DNA of 64,000 bases from Paenibacillus sp. FSL R5-0766 (lineage in GTDB: Bacteria > Bacillota > Bacilli > Paenibacillales > Paenibacillaceae). Of this stretch, positions 60,226-64,000 are shown in pieces; within the stretch, counting starts at the first letter, position 1; the number at the start of each line of letters is the position of its first letter. A program made the position numbers and the translations under genes. The notes beneath the pieces are model-generated. The model was not told the origin of the DNA and searched no databases. It saw only the letters and a list, made by a program, of their open reading frames with translations. The stretch lies in assembly GCF_037971845.1 (NCBI RefSeq), contig NZ_CP150227.1, positions 6,076,001 through 6,140,000 of the forward strand. The letters are read 5' to 3'.

Positions 60226-60423
60226 TTAACCGATTCCCAATTCTCTCTCACGGATAATGGTTTTAGCACGAGCTATTTCTTTCCGCACATCACGGATGCG
60301 AGTCGGGTTATCCAGCTGACCGGTAGCTAATTGAAAGCGGAGGTTAAAGAGTTCTTCTTTAAATCCGGCAATCTTTTGCTCAATTTCAGCAGAGGTTAGG
60401 TTGCGAAATTCACTAGCTTTCAT
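60226..60423 (-). CDS. rpmC: 50S ribosomal protein uL29
   Basis: 65 residues from ATG 60423 (GGTGG upstream, inside the rplP end). Two-helix protein: [35 protein letters not shown]. It overlaps rplP by 11 nt and sits at the tunnel exit where SRP and trigger factor dock. Confidence 0.96.
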   Translation of the reverse strand: MKASEFRNLTSAEIEQKIAGFKEELFNLRFQLATGQLDNPTRIRDVRKEIARAKTIIRERELGIG

Positions 60424-60847
60424 TTGCTTCACCACCCAATTCTTCACGTTTCACGAACTTCGTTTTGATTGGCAGTTTGTGAGCGGCAAGACGCATTGCT
60501 TCGCGTGCAATTTCCTCCGGTACACCAGCAAGTTCAAACATGATCTTACCTGGTTTCACTACTGCAACCCATTTTTCTACGTTACCTTTACCGCTACCCA
60601 TCCGAACCTCGAGAGGCTTTTGAGTGATTGGTTTGTCTGGGAAAATTTTGATCCAAACTTTACCACCACGTTTGATGTAACGAGTCATCGCAATACGAGC
60701 CGCTTCGATCTGACGGTTCGTAATCCAAGCCGGTTCCGTAGCTTGCAGACCGTATTCGCCAAAGTTCAGAGTCGTTCCGCCTTTAGCTTGGCCTTTCATA
60801 TGTCCACGTTGTTGCTTACGGTGTTTTACACGTTTTGGTACCAACAT
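60413..60847 (-). CDS. rplP: 50S ribosomal protein uL16
   Basis: 144 residues: [39 protein letters not shown], and an RMGSGKGN loop near the A-site tRNA elbow. It starts 2 nt after the rpsC stop. Confidence 0.98.
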   Translation of the reverse strand: MLVPKRVKHRKQQRGHMKGQAKGGTTLNFGEYGLQATEPAWITNRQIEAARIAMTRYIKRGGKVWIKIFPDKPITQKPLEVRMGSGKGNVEKWVAVVKPGKIMFELAGVPEEIAREAMRLAAHKLPIKTKFVKREELGGEANES

Positions 60848-60849
60848 GA

Positions 60850-61515
60850 TTAGTTGCCTCCTTCCTTAGCAGCTTGTTTCTTAGCCGTAGGAAGAACCTC
60901 TCCACGATAGATCCATACTTTTACGCCGATACGTCCGTAAGTAGTATGAGCCTCTGCAGTACCATAGTCAATGTCAGCACGCAGTGTGTGCAGTGGAACA
61001 GTTCCTTCGCTGTAGCCTTCAGAACGTGCGATCTCAGCACCGCCAAGACGTCCGCCTACTTGAGTTTTGATACCTTTAGCACCGGAGCGCATAGTTCTTT
61101 GAATTGCTTGTTTCAGAGCACGACGGAAAGAAACGCGACGTTCCAATTGTTGTGCAATGCTTTCAGCTACAAGAACAGCATCCAAGTCCTGGTTCTTAAT
61201 TTCAGAAATGTTGATGTGTACTTTTTTACCGCCAGCAATTTTCGTAATTTGGTTACGAAGATTTTCAACTTCCGAACCACCCTTACCAATAACCATACCT
61301 GGTTTAGCAGTGTGAATCGTTACGTTTACGCGGTTAGCCGCTCTCTCAATTTCTACACGAGATAGAGCGGAGTCTTTCAATTTATTTTTCAGGAATTCAC
61401 GAATTCTCACGTCTTCCATCAAAAGATCACCGAAGTCTTTGCCTGCATACCACTTAGATTCCCAGTCACGGATAATTCCGACACGGAGTCCGACTGGATT
61501 TACCTTTTGGCCCAC
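60850..61515 (-). CDS. rpsC: 30S ribosomal protein uS3
   Basis: 221 residues. KH domain with [11 protein letters not shown] (GxxG loop) near residue 79, C-terminal [19 protein letters not shown]. It forms part of the mRNA entry tunnel helicase. Confidence 0.98.
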   Translation of the reverse strand: MGQKVNPVGLRVGIIRDWESKWYAGKDFGDLLMEDVRIREFLKNKLKDSALSRVEIERAANRVNVTIHTAKPGMVIGKGGSEVENLRNQITKIAGGKKVHINISEIKNQDLDAVLVAESIAQQLERRVSFRRALKQAIQRTMRSGAKGIKTQVGGRLGGAEIARSEGYSEGTVPLHTLRADIDYGTAEAHTTYGRIGVKVWIYRGEVLPTAKKQAAKEGGN

Positions 61516-61530
61516 ACATTTCCCCTCCTT

Positions 61531-61863
61531 CTACTTCTCAGATACCACCAAAGTAATGTGGCTAGTACGTTTGTTAATACGACTTGCACGTCCCATTGCA
61601 CGAGGGCGGAAACGTTTCATTGTCGGTCCTTGGTTCACGTAAGCTTGCGAGATAACCAAGTTGTTAACATCCAAAGAATAGTTATGTTCCGCATTCGCAA
61701 TAGCGGAGTTAAGCAACTTCTCAACGATTGGAGAAGCGGATTTCGGAGTGTGACGGAGAATGGCAACCGCCTCACCTACTTGCTTGCCGCGAATCAAGTC
61801 AACAACGAGTTGAACTTTACGAGGAGCAATCCGGATAAACTTAGCATGTGCTTTTGCTTCCAT
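61531..61863 (-). CDS. rplV: 50S ribosomal protein uL22
   Basis: 110 residues from ATG 61863 with AGGAGG seven bases upstream. [19 protein letters not shown] start and the long beta-hairpin ([20 protein letters not shown]) that lines the peptide tunnel and can mediate macrolide resistance; no deletion is seen. Confidence 0.97.
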   Translation of the reverse strand: MEAKAHAKFIRIAPRKVQLVVDLIRGKQVGEAVAILRHTPKSASPIVEKLLNSAIANAEHNYSLDVNNLVISQAYVNQGPTMKRFRPRAMGRASRINKRTSHITLVVSEK

Positions 61864-61898
61864 TGTGTAACCTCCTCTCAAACATTAAAGATGTTCAT

Positions 61899-62177
61899 TT
61901 ATCTTCTTGTTTTCTTATCATCATCAGTATGGCCTTTGTACGTACGGGTTGGAGCGAACTCACCCAGTTTGTGTCCGACCATGTCCTCAGTTACATACAC
62001 TGGCACGTGTTTACGACCGTCGTAAACGCCAAATGTGTGACCGATGAATTGTGGGAAAATTGTAGAACGACGGGACCAGGTTTTGATTACGTTCTTCTTG
62101 CCTGAAGCTTCCATCTCTTCTACCTTTTTGAGCATGTAGCCATCAATGAATGGCCCTTTTTTCAAACTGCGACCCAT
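61899..62177 (-). CDS. rpsS: 30S ribosomal protein uS19
   Basis: 92 residues: [18 protein letters not shown] and a [17 protein letters not shown]-terminal block, ending KTRR. Head protein partnered with uS13. Confidence 0.98.
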   Translation of the reverse strand: MGRSLKKGPFIDGYMLKKVEEMEASGKKNVIKTWSRRSTIFPQFIGHTFGVYDGRKHVPVYVTEDMVGHKLGEFAPTRTYKGHTDDDKKTRR

Positions 62178-62248
62178 GTGGAGATCCTCCCTTCAAACGT
62201 AGCTATTATGCATCCGCAGATGCCTCACGAAGTTATGCACAGTGTGTA

Positions 62249-63079
62249 TTACTTCGTGCGGCGGCGAATGATGTATTTATCAGAAGCTTTATTTTTCTTA
62301 CGCGTTTTGTAACCAAGAGTAGGTTTACCCCATGGTGACATTGGCGATTTACGTCCGATTGGAGCACGACCTTCACCACCACCGTGTGGGTGATCGTTAG
62401 GGTTCATTACTACACCACGAACCTCAGGACGTTTACCCAACCAACGGCTACGACCGGCTTTACCGATTTTGATGAGCTCGTGGTCTTGGTTACCAACAGA
62501 TCCGATTGTCGCGCGGCAAACTTTCAAAATACGACGAACTTCTCCGGAAGAGAGACGAACGGAAACGTATTTTTCTTCTTTACCAAGCAATTGAGCTTCT
62601 GTACCAGCAGCACGAACCAATTGTCCGCCTTTACCTGGTTTCAACTCGATGTTGTGGATAACGGTACCTACTGGAATGTTTTCGAGTGGCAGTGCGTTAC
62701 CGATTTTGATGTCTGATTCAGGTCCGGAGAATACTTGATCTCCAACTTTCAAACCTTTAGGAGCGATGATGTAACGTTTCTCACCATCAGCATAGTGAAT
62801 CAAAGCGATGTTGGATGTACGGTTCGGGTCATACTCAATCGTAGCAACGCGGCCCGGTATTCCATCTTTAGTACGTTTGAAGTCAATGATACGGTATTTA
62901 CGTTTGTGTCCACCACCATGGTGACGAACTGTAATTTTACCTTGGTTGTTGCGGCCTGCTTGTTTGCTCAACGGGGCCAACAACGATTTCTCCGGCTGAT
63001 TTGTGGTGATTTCCTCAAATGTAGAAACGGACATGTTCCGTCTTGCCGGGGATGTTGGTTTATACTTTTTGATTGGCAC
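62249..63079 (-). CDS. rplB: 50S ribosomal protein uL2
   Basis: 276 residues: [13 protein letters not shown] start, [18 protein letters not shown], the catalytic-region loop [16 protein letters not shown] (His near residue 230) and the C-terminal basic extension. Needed for subunit association and peptidyl-transferase structure. Confidence 0.98.
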   Translation of the reverse strand: MPIKKYKPTSPARRNMSVSTFEEITTNQPEKSLLAPLSKQAGRNNQGKITVRHHGGGHKRKYRIIDFKRTKDGIPGRVATIEYDPNRTSNIALIHYADGEKRYIIAPKGLKVGDQVFSGPESDIKIGNALPLENIPVGTVIHNIELKPGKGGQLVRAAGTEAQLLGKEEKYVSVRLSSGEVRRILKVCRATIGSVGNQDHELIKIGKAGRSRWLGKRPEVRGVVMNPNDHPHGGGEGRAPIGRKSPMSPWGKPTLGYKTRKKNKASDKYIIRRRTK

Positions 63080-63109
63080 TGGGTTTCCCTCCTTACTTCA
63101 AAAATTCAA

Positions 63110-63400
63110 TTATACAGTTTCAAAGAACTCAAGCGTTTTGCTGTCTTTTGTCAGCGTTACAAACGCTTTTTTCCATTCGCTAGTATATCCGGAATAACGT
63201 CCGTACCGTTTCGGCTTAGCTGGAACACGAAGCGTGTTCACGTTTTTCACTTTTACATTGAAAATAGCTTCTACTGCCTTTTTGATCTCGGTTTTGTTTG
63301 CACGGATATCGACTTCAAATACATATTTCAAGTCGTTCATCATGTCAGCAGTACGTTCCGTAATAATCGGACGTTTTACAATATCACGAGGATCCTTCAT
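63110..63400 (-). CDS. rplW: 50S ribosomal protein uL23
   Basis: 96 residues: [50 protein letters not shown]. Main docking site of trigger factor and SRP at the tunnel exit. The ATG overlaps the rplD stop by one base. Confidence 0.98.
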   Translation of the reverse strand: MKDPRDIVKRPIITERTADMMNDLKYVFEVDIRANKTEIKKAVEAIFNVKVKNVNTLRVPAKPKRYGRYSGYTSEWKKAFVTLTKDSKTLEFFETV

Positions 63401-64000
63401 TACGCGAGCACCTCCTCTACCTTCTGAACTGCTTCTTTCGTAATGATCAATTTGTCGTGCGAGAGCACGTCAAGAACATTAATACCGTCAGCAGCTACGA
63501 ATTTCACGCCTGGAATATTCCGTGCGGAAAGAGCTACATTATCATCATAGCTAGGAGCTACGATCAAAGCTTTACGTCCCACTTTGAGGTTACTCAAGAT
63601 GGCTGCAAATTCTTTAGTTTTAGGCGTACTCAACGTAAGAGCGTCCAAAACGATAATGTCATTGTCAAGCACTTTGGATGAAAGGGCTGATTTGATCGCC
63701 AAGCGGCGAACTTTCTTAGGCAGTTTATACGCATAGCTCCGTGGTGTTGGACCAAATACGATACCGCCGCCTTTCCATTGTGGTGAACGAATTGAACCTT
63801 GACGAGCGCGACCTGTACCTTTTTGTTTCCAAGGCTTACGTCCACCGCCACGAACTTCAGAACGTCCTTTTACTTTGTGGGTACCTTGACGAAGGGAAGC
63901 GCGTTGCATAAGAACTGCATCGTACAGAACGTGTTGGTTCGGCTCAATTCCGAAAACCGCATCGTTCAATTCAACTTCGCCTACTTGGCTACCATCTACA
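63400..64000 (-). CDS. rplD: 50S ribosomal protein uL4, partial
   Basis: About 200 codons are visible; the first few lie beyond the right edge, the visible part beginning [13 protein letters not shown]. Conserved tunnel loop [20 protein letters not shown], with [11 protein letters not shown] after it, then an alpha/beta C-terminal half. Part of the S10 operon, upstream of rplW. Confidence 0.97.
   Translation of the reverse strand, partial: VDGSQVGEVELNDAVFGIEPNQHVLYDAVLMQRASLRQGTHKVKGRSEVRGGGRKPWKQKGTGRARQGSIRSPQWKGGGIVFGPTPRSYAYKLPKKVRRLAIKSALSSKVLDNDIIVLDALTLSTPKTKEFAAILSNLKVGRKALIVAPSYDDNVALSARNIPGVKFVAADGINVLDVLSHDKLIITKEAVQKVEEVLA

Overview
The window is a chromosomal segment of a Paenibacillus-like endospore-forming Firmicute. 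Evidence: sporulation and germination genes (cwlD, gerD, kbaA, pdaB, a spoIIM-family gene), a sigW-rsiW-cdaA-cdaR-glmM-glmS block in Bacillus-type order, a glmS ribozyme, zinc-type uS14 and bL36, and a large non-ribosomal peptide synthetase (NRPS) typical of the genus. Nearly all genes are on the minus strand. Species cannot be fixed by reading alone.

Region 1 (1-19.4 kb) is GC-rich relative to the rest and holds the end of a lipopeptide antibiotic cluster. A 4,983-residue NRPS (pmxA-like, four adenylation domains) is followed by the start of a second NRPS (pmxB-like, cut by the left edge) and preceded by an ectB-like diaminobutyrate aminotransferase. Specificity pockets read by alignment to GrsA give: hydrophobic residue with an epimerase, then aliphatic, Dab, Dab, then Thr on the next protein. 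That is positions 6-10 of a polymyxin (D-Phe/D-Leu, Leu/Ile, Dab, Dab, Thr) of the B/E (colistin) type. The neighbouring ectB would supply the Dab.

Region 2 (19.3-20.4 kb) is an AT-rich junction with a probable decayed group II intron end. It lies just downstream of glmS, the classical Tn7 attachment locus.

Region 3 (20.4-31.4 kb) is core physiology: glmS with its ribozyme leader, glmM, the c-di-AMP synthase cdaA with its regulator cdaR, the anti-sigma/sigma pair rsiW/sigW, and ppc. A small secreted WGxxGxxG protein follows on the plus strand.

Region 4 (32.4-39.3 kb) is an rRNA operon read right to left: tandem promoters, 16S, 5S, tRNA-Ile, tRNA-Ala, 23S, a second 5S, then eleven tRNAs (Asn, Thr, Glu, Val, Gln, Lys, Leu, Gly, Arg, Pro, Gly) and a terminator. 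A 5S gene between 16S and 23S is unusual.

Region 5 (39.4-47.0 kb) holds a small unknown gene, a spoIIM-family gene, pdaB, kbaA, gerD, salA, cwlD and a sulfate-assimilation pair cysH-sat. Region 6 (47.7-64 kb) is rpsI-rplM, truA, then the alpha, spc and S10 ribosomal clusters from rplQ back to rplD, which is cut by the right edge. Intragenic start codons were moved from the longest open frame wherever a clear Shine-Dalgarno site supported a shorter, family-length protein.
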